DNA from: Trichaptum fuscoviolaceum
Lineage: Eukaryota; Basidiomycota; Agaricomycetes; Hymenochaetales; Trichaptaceae
Assembly (NCBI GenBank): GCA_910574455.1
Contig: CAJSYZ010000007.1
Location: 5,451,974-5,515,973 of the forward strand
Length of the DNA stretch: 64,000 bases
Reading direction: 5' to 3'
Below the pieces are notes generated by a model. It worked only from the letters and a program-made list of their open reading frames with translations, searched no databases and was not told the DNA's origin. A program made the position numbers and the translations under genes. Below are positions 22,103 through 32,959 of the stretch, one piece after another (within the stretch, counting starts at the first letter, position 1; each line of letters begins with the position of its first letter).

Positions 22103-23889
22103 TCATACAACAGTTTTCTCAGTATCTCGTCCCGCAAAATACAAATCCCTTCGAGCCATCTGCCCATTCCCATCCCTTAGCGTCTTACGCTCATTGCGTT
22201 CGGACTCAAAGCCATCGTACGTCACTGCAGAGTCCAGCTCAGCCTCTCCTTCTTCGTCGTCTTCTTCTCGCATATCAGCAGTGAGATTACCCAGAAACCT
22301 CGGCGCGACCAAGGAGCGAGTCGGGTAAGACATGGTGGAGAGGGGAACGGTGGGAAGACCCCCTCGACATGCCCGCTCGTTCTCCGTTCGTAAGTTGAGA
22401 ATCAGCCGCGATAGAAGGACAGCGGAGAATCTGAAAAGAACGCATATTTCTACGATTAGTGAATGTAAATGAAAAATCAGCGAATATACGCACAAAGCTC
22501 CCAAGATCGAGTTCGATCCCAGTGCGACTTCAATTAGGCGGAAATCTGACAATCTCTACAGTAGTAGAGTATCTCTATAAGCTTATGCGCAAACAGGAAG
22601 TACAGTAGAGGCTTACCCAGACTTCGGCGAAGGAGATCAAATTCACGAAGGCCATCACCCTACGAACGATGGATTAGGTTCAAGTAAATTAGGGCCAGGA
22701 CGACTCGCCACTTCATTATTTACTCACAAGAAATACATGCTCCCTGTTATCAGGGCCAACGCCGTCAGTGTCGGGGTAGAAGGACTTAGGGACATAGAGT
22801 CGCTTACCGTCCCTCATCAGGAGCACATGCAGTGGTGATAGGGTCCGTAGCTCCGGTTGCACCTTCAGCGTATGCAAAGTCCGCCCTATCGTCAAGCCAA
22901 AGATTAAGAAATCGAATAGAATAATCGACGTCATCGATAGGATATAAGCTAGATCAGAAACATCGTCAGAAATCCAACGTATCAAAGAGACATGCGATTT
23001 TATTACAAGTTCTGTATGGCGAAGAGAAAGTTTCAGTATATAGAAGCTTCCACAGACAGATTTCAACTCACTGTTGTCGATCCTCCGCAACGCAGAAATC
23101 GAGCCCGCCAAGATCGCTCACAGGCATCGCGAACACCTCCGTCACCGACCCTCCCCTCATATGAAATATGGCATACTACAAAAGAAAGCGCGGAGCGTTC
23201 CAGCCTTCTCACCGAAGTCGTAATGGGAATACGAGACTTACGAATAATTGGCCTACGCAATATAAACCGAATATCGACGCCACAATCAAGACTTTCTGAT
23301 TACGGTGGTACAGTGCGTACGTTCGTAATATCAGTGTCACTGTAACAAAGATTTAGATATGTGAGACCCAATTACTTTCCGACAATTTGTGGCGGACCGG
23401 ACAGACCGATAATCGATGCTTGATTGACAAGAGCCAGCACAGCTGAGAAGATGGCCGCATTAGCGCACGATATAGACGCCTTTTAAAACAAAAATGAAAT
23501 CGTCAGGAAACTTCGCTCCAAGACATGAAAAAGAGCCATACATTTGGAGGGTTGAACTTGAAATACAGGACGAGGAGGAATCCCGCAAGAGAGAAATATC
23601 GATTGAAGAGGAAGAGGGCGGTTACGCCCGTGATCTTGTTCCTCCAGATTATTCGGACCTCATCGGCTAGTGTGATGATGTATTCGAAGAGTAAAATGGC
23701 TGAGGAAAGCAGATTAGGTTATTGGTTTTTGAAGAGAAGGAACGCCCATTATACTCACTAATGCCCGCCAGGGTGACATTACGTTCCGTCAGTCTGTGTA
23801 CTCGTTCAGCTTAGTTTGCAGAAGGATAGAGGTAAATCAACTTACACATTCTGCAGAAGGACGGACAAGGGTATAGAAGTCGTGTCCAT
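22103..23889 (-). CDS. DUF6533-domain multi-pass membrane protein
   Basis: Minus-strand exons join in frame from MDTTSIPLSVLLQNV (start 23889). The first exons are 23846-23889, 23759-23793, 23542-23699 and from 23479. The DUF6533 core reads ILLFEYIITLADEVRIIW, then FLFNRYFSLAGFLLVLYF. Later exons give LILRTYALYHRNQKV, YAIFHMRGG, AYILSMTSIILFDFLIFG with TIGRTLHTL, VMAFVNLISFAEVW, and a C-terminal cytoplasmic tail with the family's LLSRLILNLR followed by acidic EEDDEEGE. DUF6533 proteins are seven-span-like basidiomycete proteins of unknown role, sometimes compared with receptors. About ten short introns. No break was seen. Confidence 0.8.
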
Positions 23890-24811
23890 GATATGGAGGA
23901 AGCAACGTAGAGGAGGAATGGCATTGACCTGGGGAAGCACGAGGTCACGGAGCTATGTATAAGGTGCGGAGCGAAGCGAAAGAAGTTGATCAGCTGACAC
24001 AGAAGTCAAAAGTCATGAGCTTAGAGTTCTGTTTCAGAAAGCGGATTCGACAGTGAATAAAGGCTTAGCATTGATAGATAAGAATAGGAAGAAGCAGACT
24101 GTGCGAAACAGACCCGTTGGCAGCAACTCTGAGAAACGCGCCCGACATACATATCTGATTGCCATCTCTGTCGCTGAACGGGCGTTGTTCGTTCCGCTGC
24201 AGCGTGTAACTGTGTCTTGCACAGTGGGCTGCGATTTGTGGAAGTTGGACGGCAAATGAGAAATCACTTTTCGCGTATGGCAAACAGACTCGAGAAGATG
24301 ATCAGGAGGTGTTTGCGGTGATTCGAACTGTCACACGTCAGCCTTAATGACAGGAAGATGTTCTCCAAGACGGACTTAAGTAGGCACATTGTTTCCCTAA
24401 GGTTCATCAGAAGAATCGAAGTAGGAAATCCTGCGTTAGCTTCTAGGTCCATCATGTTGATGTTAGGAGTCGATAGTGAAGGAACACGAGGGGCTCTTCT
24501 GAGGCATCCAAAGCTCCAAGTTGCGTCGGGTACTAAGGCTTCGAAGTGCAATCGTATGACGGAAAGTCTACATTCCCGAATAGAATGGGAAAAGCAAAAT
24601 TAGTCGAATCAATCGAAGCTGATGTGAGAAAACGTACATGTGAAAGATGCCCGTTTTATCCAAAAATGGACATGGATGCAAACTTCAGAGTATCGCCTTC
24701 CTTTCGGCTAATAAACAGGTTGGAGAGGAAGTGATCTGAGCTCTAGGATTTGAGTCTCTCATGACACGTTCTGTTAAAGAGCCTTGCAAAAGCCGCGTAG
24801 TGTGAATACCA
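23890..24811. other. Mostly intergenic; one unassigned minus-strand frame
   Basis: The longest frame (24264-24551, minus) ends ...TSILLMNLRE...SLRLTCDSSNHRKH and has no clear family. It could be a decayed membrane-protein tail. The rest shows nothing. Confidence 0.3.
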
Positions 24812-25235
24812 TCAGTGTTCGCTGTTCACTAAACGATGGGCTTCGGCGACGACAGCAGCTGAAAGTCTTTCTTGCAGTTTAGCTAACTTCTCTTCCCAAA
24901 CTTCGGATTTCATGAGATCGCTAATAACAGTGAAGGGCGCCGCTGATTGTCCACCGTAAAGATATAAAAAGATCAGATGCGATGCCACGGAGAGTAAGCG
25001 CAGAACACATACCGTTTACCATAATACAGGCTCTGTGACCATATCAGAGCCATGCAAACTGTGATCTTGTTCAAAAAAATCAGTATCGCGACAGTCGTGG
25101 GTGTTGGCTCTTTGAGATGGCCGTGCATGAGTCTCTCACTGAGAGGAACGGCACCGGTAGCGGAAAGCGGTGAATTGGACAGGCACTCAGGCCAATGTGG
25201 TTCAGTCTGCAGTGACAGCAGAGGTCATAGACCAA
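24812..25235 (-). CDS. Unidentified membrane protein, C-terminal part only
   Basis: The minus strand carries a continuous frame through LQTEPHWPECL, SATGAVPLSERLMHGHLKEP and the hydrophobic TTVAILIFLNKITVCMALIW, ending SLYYGKR. After a probable intron (about 24965-25025) follow APFTVISDLMKSEVWEEKLA and KLQERLSAAVVAEAHRLVNS, ending at 24812. The second exon is helix-rich and charged. The splice phase is not fully resolved. The 5' part is missing: the outer Helentron begins about 100 bp upstream at 25339 and may have separated it from its first exons. Confidence 0.4.
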
Positions 25236-26311
25236 CCAGAAAAACAAAACATATGCAATACGAATGCAGCTCAGGATATGTTTGCCAGATAACAAGGATG
25301 GTCACGGTTCAAGTTGGCCTGGGTTTGAGCGCGAAAATTCCCGCGACCCCGTAGGGTTCGCTTGGCATCACCGAACCGGCGGAAATCTTATGAAGTGCTA
25401 AAAGCTTATGGAGCCTTGTAAGGGCTCTGTAACCCTCTTGTAGTCTTACTTAATTTATTACGTTTCATTGCAATTTGCTTTAAGCTTTTATGGTAGTATA
25501 CAATACCTAGTAAGGTATTATGGGACATTATAAGTGAGTTGTAAGGCCGGAAGTTCCGGAATAAGATTTCTCGGTCCCCGGTATCCAAGTTGCCGGTGGC
25601 TATTACTAAGTGCATGCAAAAGTATATTGCCGCCGCAGATATAGCCACCGTAGGATGTTGGAGTCGTCTCTCTCGGGCCCCCTCTCTCTCATCAACACCC
25701 ATCTCTGTGGAATCTCTGTGGATTTCTTGCCCTTCTTGCCTGTACTGCTTATGTTTGCCTCCGGCCTGCAATGTCTCTGAACAATCTGTTTCACTGTCTC
25801 TGTGTCTCTTCTATGGTCTGGCTTTACTGTGACTATATGCTGTTTAGTTCTCTGTGGGCCTCAGGCTATTCTCCCAAAGTCATCCCCCAAGGTGTGTGAC
25901 ACTAACAATCTGTCTTTGTAGTCATGTCGAAGGCAAGGAGGAATGGAATTATCAAATGGCGCAGGGTATTTGGGGAGGAGGAGGGTGCGGCAAGCATGGA
26001 AGGAATTTTGCTGTTTGCTGGGCAGTTGACCGACATGCGTTGGCCTACGCCTACATGTACATATCTACTAATGTACATATCTATTTTAAATGCATAATTT
26101 ATTACTTAAATTGTCCTTTCTATTAAAACCATCTGGCCTATTCTAATTTGAAATATGTGAGCCGCACGACTATATTAAAGGGCATTATGCATGATTATAA
26201 TGTCCTTACGGTCTCATTACAAGATGGCCGTGGTGGAGTACGAGAAATTTTTTTATTGTAAGGCCCCATAAGGCCTATAAGCTATCTACAAGGTGCCTGT
26301 AACCCCATTAT

Positions 26312-27575
26312 TCCCGCGACCTGTAGAGGTCGCTTGGGTACCTTAGGAAAACGCAACTGTGTCGATTCTCTGCGAAAACTGATCCGGTCACGTGAATTGC
26401 CTTTATGGGTAATTAACCCTTTTAGGCAGGTGATACAGTCATGTGATGACTACCTTTCAAAGCAGGTTGTTTCCACACATTCTTGATTCATCCGAGTCAG
26501 CAACAATAGCAGCGTCTCCGTGTCTACACCCTCAGTGTAAAGCCGACTTTGTCTGTGAGGACATCCAACACTGGCAACAAGCAGACACCTAGCGCAAATG
26601 TGTCGGGTGCAGTGAGCATTGTAGCTGCCGGAAACACGGGGCAAACTACTCAAGCACAGCTGGTCCTGCTGCACGTCCAAGGTTGAATCATGGCACATGG
26701 GTACGTGGCCCGGGCTTTGAGTGCGCACACCGCGTCCTCCCTGGCCAAATTGCAGATTGCTTAACTGGAAGTCGGCGCATGGAACGAAGGCGGGTTGTTG
26801 GCGGTGAGACTGGCAATAATGGTGTCTTTGCAAATGTCACTGTGAAACCGAGAGGTGCGCCTATTTTACTGCATTAACATATTGCTTCTTTACTGTGTAT
26901 TCTAATGGGACTGTTTTGGTTACTTTTGCTTTCCATATTCAATAGAAGACGGTGTCCGTGCTGTACTGGAGGGGACACAGAAGGATGCACCACCATAGTA
27001 CGCCGCTACTCAGGCGGATGCTGTCCCGCCGTACTCGGAGACGTCAGTCCATGCACCTCAGTCCTTATCTCCGGGTATGATGCTTCCAGGCGAGCTCTCC
27101 ATTGATGGTCTCGCAACGGGCACACTCTTCTCATTTGCTTGGAACATGCTCGTTTCTATTTCCTTCCAATTTGTAGGCTTTCTCCTTACCTCCTGAATAT
27201 CACACATGCGGCGAAGCTCGGTGCTCGTGCTGGTCTTGGCTTGACGCTGGTTCAATACGGGTTTGCATTGAGGACGGGCAAGGATGACAAAGGCATGGGC
27301 ACAAATGGTGAAGAGATGTGGGGTGGCTGGGGAAATCCTGAGGACACTGTACTTTTACCAACACTGATGTTTGATACAGCTGCGGCTGCTGAAAGTTGGG
27401 CTTCTCACAATGGGACTGTTCCTGTGGCAGATGCTTCTGCGGCAGCAAGAGTATGGTGTACACATACTTCTGTACTATATGTGTTCTCAACAATAAATGG
27501 TTTTTCTCTTCTATACCCATTCCCGGGTCGCGGGCTTTGCTGTGAGTTAGCAACTCACAGCCTTTAACTGCTTGT
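26312..27575 (+). mobile_element. Helentron-like element H5 carrying a BSD2 fragment
   Basis: This 1,264-bp element starts T^TCCCGC with the hairpin GCGACCT-GTAG-AGGTCGC. It ends with GGGTCGCGGG (note TCG for TAG), the hairpin GCTGTGAGTT-AGC-AACTCACAGC and AACTGCTTGT at 27575. The next element begins at the following base. It is colinear with H2 over its whole length. Confidence 0.75.
26800..27470 (+). pseudogene. Captured BSD2 fragment in H5
   Basis: The order is the same as in H2: NGVFANVT, an intron, EDGVRAVLEGTQKDAPP-stop, YAATQADAVPPYSE, then DGLATGTLFSFAWNMLVSIS, FQFVGFLL, NITHAAKLGARAGLGLTLVQ and NPEDTVLLPTLMFDT. The nonsense TAG is at the same codon as in H2, so the two copies share a defective ancestor. 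The core reading frame for the second half (27139-27567) is longer than in H2. Confidence 0.8.
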
Positions 27576-28289
27576 TCCCGCGAACCGTAGGGTTCGCTTG
27601 GGTACCTTAGAAAAACGCAACTGTCCGGATTCTCTGCGAAAACTGATCCAGTCACGTGCAATTTCTTTTATGGGTAAGCGACTTATAAGTCAATTTCGAT
27701 CACATGCTGATGACAAAGATACCAATCCGCCATCGTCGCCAACGTTCAACGTGTGTCGTCTTTCTTCTCTTTCTTCGGGCTCACAAACAGACACTCCTAA
27801 TGGCAACGCGTCCTCGTGAGTTTCATACTGATTTCTCTTTCATCTATTCTACATGTCCCTAACATTGCTAACATTTTGTGTTTTTGTCAATCTTCTACGA
27901 CTTGACCTGCCAGGATCTGCTGTCGGGATCCCCCAGGACCCCAACATGTCTAAGGCAATCCCGAACAGAACCCGGTATACTGAAACCCGAAATCGCGACC
28001 TTGGCTAGATCCCGAAAGGATCCCCCGCTCTCTGATCCCGGAAGAACCTCTGCTTCGCCATGCATTCTCCTGCTAGAGTTCCGCCCCGCTACGACCTCCT
28101 CGCCCCTGCTTGTCCTCGCCCACGTCTCCTCGTCAGTCCCCCGCCTCGTCCCCGTGTCTCGATCCATCCCTAGCCCGCCTCGTCGTTCCCCCGACTCTAG
28201 GATGATCCCCCGCTCGCTCCCCGCTCCCGTCATGCTCTGTTCCCCGCCCCAGCGAACTCCGTACCTCGCCATAGTCCCGAAGTCACTCA

Positions 28290-28345
28290 CCATAGCCACA
28301 GCCATAGCCATAGCCTGCCAAAGCCATAGCCATAGCCATAGCTAT
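28290..28345. repeat. CCATAG microsatellite in the LTR
   Basis: About eight units of (A/G)CCATAG with small variations (ccacag, ccaaag). Confidence 0.6.
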
Positions 28346-28954
28346 CCCAGACCTCGTAGGTTCTCGACTATGCCCGGATACCAGATCCCGGCCTCGCGTC
28401 CACAGTCATGAAGTGCAGTTAGGAGATTGATCCACTGCGTCCAAAGCCGACCTCTGTCTGGCCTTGAGTAAGCCAACACGACAGCGGTCAAGGATTGCTG
28501 TCCCGCAATCCTGCCCGGTCACGAACCCTGCCCTGCGCTCGTCCTGCCACGGTGCCCTAGCTAACCCCTTCGACATCCTGTGCCTCTCGACCTGCCCTTG
28601 TTCGTCCACAGCCTGCCCCGCCAGGAATCCCGCCTCGCCGCGAACGCTGTCAAGCGTCCTCTCTGACAATCCCGCAACCCACGCTCGTTCCCGGTTGGAG
28701 TCCCGTCAAGACTCCCCCACTCGTCCAGGTTGGAGTCCCGCCAAACTCCCCCCGCTCGTTTCCCGACTAGAGTCTCGCCAGACTCCCCCGCTCATTCCCG
28801 GTAGAAACCCCGTTCGCTTCCCGGTTGGAATCCCGCTCCTTTCCCCCGCACGATCCCAGTCGAAAACCCGCTCGTTTCCCGCCTCGCGTCCCGTCTCGAA
28901 TCCCTGCGCAAATCCCCCGCAGGATTCCCGCCTTCGATCCCGCTACGATTCCCG

Positions 28955-29064
28955 GTCGAACCCTGTCTTGATTCCCGGTCGAAACCCGAACTCGATTCCC
29001 GGTCTAAACCCGAACTCGATTCCCAGTCGAAACCCGAACTCGAAACCCGGTCGAAACCCGAACC
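28955..29064. repeat. 24-bp tandem repeat in the LTR
   Basis: Four to five imperfect units of GATTCCCGGTCGAAACCCGA plus ACTC follow one another. The unit shares the ATTCCCG core with the 18-bp repeat near 30.1 kb. Confidence 0.65.
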
Positions 29065-30073
29065 AGATTCCCTGCATGATCCCGTCGCGAATCGCGCGAG
29101 TTTCCCGTTGTCCAAGGGAAACCCCTTAGCTTCCCGCTCCTCGATGCTAACCTCGTCTTGAGATAGCCCCAGGTGATTGGCCTGGCCACGCACGTGCCAG
29201 CCAACTAGTCTCGCTAGTAGCGTCCTGTCCCGGCCCGCAGACCACATTCCCGCCACCCCGTGTGCGGGATTGATCTCATTGTCCGCAAGGACTCGAACCC
29301 CGTCCTTAGTCGCCCGGCCCCGCGCGCGCCTCGCGATTAGGCTTCGTTACGACATCGAAGCACCGGCTTCTTCGAAGTTGGTCCCTGTCAATCTCCCGCG
29401 ACCCTGATCCACGCCAGAAGTTGCCTGCAACTTATCCCGAGACGATGTATGCATTACATCCGCCCCCCACGCTCGTTACCCCGCTGCCTGTGCGCCAGCT
29501 TGATACCTCGCGCACAATTACATTCCTTTAGTTCTCTTTGTTTCACTTGACCATGCTTCACGCTCGTTCCCTTAGATCTTGCCCAGATGTCCCCCGCACC
29601 GAATCCCGAATCCCGGATTCACGTCACTGTATGCGCGGCCTTCGCCCGCAAGATTGTGTAACTAGTTAGTTGCGCGTTTGTGCATGCCCGTTCCCTGTAG
29701 ATTCTGCCCAGTAGATAAATACCTGTCGCCACCGTAAGGAGCACTCACTTTTGTCCTCTTGTCGAGTGCTTCCTTAGGTGTGTTTCTGTCTTGTCTCTAG
29801 TGTAGTTTTACAATGCTAACTTGTCGAGTGCTTCCTTAGTGGAACCTCCTCCTGATACAGAAGTGTTGCCTTGAGATCCCGGTTATCCTGAGCTCTCTGC
29901 TCCCGTCCTGAGCACGCCTGCTCTCTGGCTCTCTGGTCTCTGTCTTGTCCCGGATCCCGCTCTGCGAATCCCGCTCTGAGTCCTGCCCAGAATCCCGCTC
30001 TGAGATTCTCGCCAGAATCCCGCTCTGCGATTCCCGCCAAAGTCCCGAACGATTCCCGCTCTGCGATCCCCGC

Positions 30074-30146
30074 ACGAATCCAGATTCCCGCACGAATCCA
30101 GATTCCCGCACGAATCCAGATTCCCGCGCGAATCCAGATTCCCGCC
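30074..30146. repeat. 18-bp tandem repeat in the LTR
   Basis: Four near-identical units of GAATCCAGATTCCCGCAC. Related ATTCCCGCTCTG units precede it from about 29950. Confidence 0.7.
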
Positions 30147-32439
30147 AGAATCCCGCTTTGCATTTCCCCGCGTCTCGACTCTGCCTTCCCAGCCTCGACT
30201 CTGACTCCGTCCCGTCCTCACCTTGAGCCCCCTTGCGTCTCGCCCCCGTAGCCCCGCTCCCCGCGCGACTCCGTTGGCGTTGTAGCGTCCTTAACGGTTC
30301 CCCTTCGCCTTCTCCGCTGCCGCGCGCTCTCCCAGGCCTTGCCCCGGCCCCCAGGTTCCCCCCAGGTCGTAACATCTGCCGCCCACCTATGAAGACTCGC
30401 ACCCCGCCTTCTTTGCTCTCCTCATTCAGCTCATACTCAATGTCTCCCAAGACCGTTTGGTGCGCCCCGCAGCCAGTATCTATCTCAAGAACACGATCAA
30501 ACGGCAATCGGAGGATGAAGACTCGCCTTTCGCGGACGCAGAGGAGACGCAGCTGAAGGGTCAGCTGGTCCCTGCAATAATCGCGCTTTCGAGTCCAGTG
30601 GACAAGACATTACGAGCGCAGGTTGCGGAGGCCATGTCCAGTGTCGCAAAGTATGATTTCCCCGAGCAGTGGCCAGATCTCATCGATCAGCTTGTCTTTT
30701 CACTCTCGCCCGAAGCTGCAAATTATTCAACAATCGTCTCTGTTCTCGAAACTGCCGCTCGATCTTCGCGCCTTGGCGTTCTGAAATACGCTCGGACTTG
30801 CTTTACACAATGATCAACTTTGCGGCTTCTCGAGCACCTTCCTCCAAATCTTCGAACACACACCGCTAACAATCTTCTGAATGGATTGGGAACTGAAGCG
30901 ATGCACAGGCTCAGGTCATGCTTCTGTCATTCTTCTACGACTTGACGTGCCAGGATGTGCCGCCCACCTTTGAAGACTCGCACTCCGCTTTCTTTGGCGA
31001 CGAGCAGGGAGTGCTCACCAAGTTCCTTACTTGGGACCTCGAGAACATGCGCGGTGATCCCAACAATTCGACTCCCTCTTTCCTTACCCAAATCAAAACT
31101 TCGCTTTTCGAGCTCGCCAAGCGTTATACGCATCGATACCCGGAGGCCCTCTCGTCTTCGAATACCGTACCGGCCACAGCTCTGTGGGGACATCTCGGTG
31201 GAGGTCAGAGATGTGGGATAGCATGTGACGGGCTGGTCAGTCAGGGACTACGCTTCCTCAGCACGGTCATTCGATCAGGAAACTACAAGGCGACGCTAGC
31301 GGAAAGGGAGATGATTAAGGTTGTGATTAATGGCGTAGTTGTCCCCAATGTCTCATTACGAGGTGCGCAAACTTCTTCTTTCATCGCGCTCATCTTTTTA
31401 CTGATATTATCTTGACCTGCAGAACACGAAGTGGAGCAATTTGAGGACGATCCTCTGGAGTATGTCCGAGTCGACCTTTCTTTCGCGGCGTCTTCTTGGT
31501 CCAGCGGGTTGACTGCGGAGGGAACCACGTGGCGACAAACTGCGGCCGATGTCCTCCGTGCACTCGTTGCCTCAATTTCGAGACTGAGACGATGGAAGTC
31601 GTCTTGACGCTAATAGGGAACGGACCGGAGGATTACAACAGGAAGGGAGACGAGGAGAGTTGGAAGAGGAAGGATGAGAGTGTGTACCTGTTCATGGCGG
31701 GGCAATTGTTGGTGCAGCCGCTCAGGTGAGTGATGCAAATCATTCAGGAGGAACAGTGATTTTGAGGATCTATAGCAAGGTGTTACAAGCACGAATGGTG
31801 CATGTCGTGCAGTTCTTCTCACAACATGTGCACAAGGACCTACAGGCCGATTAGAACTCCGTGCATCCAATTCTCCAGGTTGATGTGATTTGCTTTTTGT
31901 ACTCCTTCCAAAATCAGGTGTGTAATTTTAACATAATAGAATCTTGTCTGCTTGTAACATAGTAGAATATTGTATGTACAGATGTAAAGAAGAAAAATGT
32001 TTTTTTTCTCTAACAATAACCTCACCCATTCACGGGTAGCGGGCTCTGCTGTGAGGAACTCGCAGCCACTAACTGCTTGTTCCCGCTACCCTTAAGGTAG
32101 CTGGGTATCCTATGGCGTATGCAACTGTGTCCGGCGCCTGCCAAATCTCATCCGGTCTCGTGACTTGCAATTTCGGTACCGAAACTGCCTTTCAAAGCAG
32201 GTTGTTCTCACGCGTTTTTGCTGCGTTCTCCTGCCTGTCTGAACAGAACTACGATACCTCACATTATGAAAGTCTCCCTGCTACCTTCTCCTGACTGCCT
32301 GCTAACCGTTGTTGAAGCCGCTGCAGGCCGCCTCCTTTGTTGAAAGAGCTTGTCAATGGGTGGCAAGCAATCCCAACGAAGCGACCAACATGGATCTCAC
32401 GTCCTCTAAACCGCTAGAACTCCCATCGGGAAAGAGGGA

Positions 32440-32945
32440 AAAAGATTATAACTAACATAATCACCCATAATAAGCTAAAATCTCATATATCCGCTACCTG
32501 GGCGACGTAACACATATATTAGGGTAGAATTCAGATACAAGATGTAATCTGTCCGATATATAGTTCTAATCACACGTGAGACTTATGGAGATTATAACCA
32601 ATTCCTAGCCTTGTAATGTCTACATTGTAATAAAATCTCCGTAATCATTATAGCTCTTATATGTACTTGTGAGAGATTATAATGGATTATGAGACTTATA
32701 AGGGCTGGAATGTAATATAATCTTTATGATCATTATGCATATTATAACACATTATGAAGCCTTATATTCAATTATAGACATTATAATCTGCATAATTGCT
32801 TAGAATCACTATCAGAATGATAGCTCATCTACGTGATTATGTGTAAATACATTGGATTATGAGCCTTATGTTCACTAGAAGGTGATAGAACCCTGAGTAG
32901 TTCTTACAGGCCTTCTCACTTGCACGCAAAATAATAGAATAAAAA
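32440..32945. repeat. AT-rich tract with TTATAAT-type words
   Basis: Dense repeats of words such as gattataat, attatga and cttata occur, with no gene. A similar tract lies at 36830-37100, on the other side of the kinase-COPB2 block. They may be the ends of another decayed element that brought the two gene pieces in. Confidence 0.4.
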
Positions 32946-32959
32946 GCAGATTATATTAA

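Larger units (their letters stand above)
27921..30374. mobile_element. Solo LTR of a retrotransposon
   Basis: A 2,454-bp GC-rich block begins TGTCGGGATC and ends GTCGTAACA (TG...CA). The 5-bp TCTGC flanks it on both sides (27916-27920 and 30375-30379). Deleting it restores CSE1 sequence identical in layout to H1. A TATA-like 'gataaatacctgtcgcc' near 29716 and a following tract could be the LTR promoter and R region. It has no gag, pol or primer site. The long open frames here (for example 28464-29129) are products of GC-rich simple repeats, not genes. Confidence 0.75.
27700..31860 (+). pseudogene. Rearranged CSE1 fragment in H6, interrupted by the LTR
   Basis: Before the LTR is FYDLTCQDL. 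After it come PPTYEDSHPAFF-like sequence joined to ALLIQLILNVSQDR, YLKNTIKRQSEDEDSPFADA, GQLVPAIIALSSPVDK, QWPDLIDQLVFSLSPEAANY, and later FYDLTCQDVPPTFEDSHSAFF, FLTWDLENMRGDPN, LTQIKTSLFELAKRYTHRYP, GLRFLSTVIRSGNYKATLAE and VVVPNVSLRG. After an intron come EHEVEQFEDDPLEYVRVDL and scraps to about 31860. The displaced FYDLTCQDL block is joined to LLLQLILN at the same base as in H1. It is longer at the 3' side than H1, and frameshifted. Confidence 0.8.
27576..32080 (+). mobile_element. Helentron-like element H6 carrying CSE1, split by a solo LTR
   Basis: It begins T^TCCCGC directly after H5, with the hairpin GCGAACC-GTAG-GGTTCGC, and ends at 32080 with GGGTAGCGGG, GCTGTGAG...CTCGCAGC and AACTGCTTGT. 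H7 starts at the next base. Its length is 4,505 bp, or about 2,046 bp without the LTR and one target copy. The internal order matches H1. Confidence 0.75.

Noticed and set aside
28464..29256. Long open frames (up to 221 aa) on both strands inside 27921-30374
   Set aside because: The region is an LTR made of GC-rich short tandem repeats with few stop codons. The predicted proteins are low-complexity (R-N-P-S or G-N-R repeats) with no domain.
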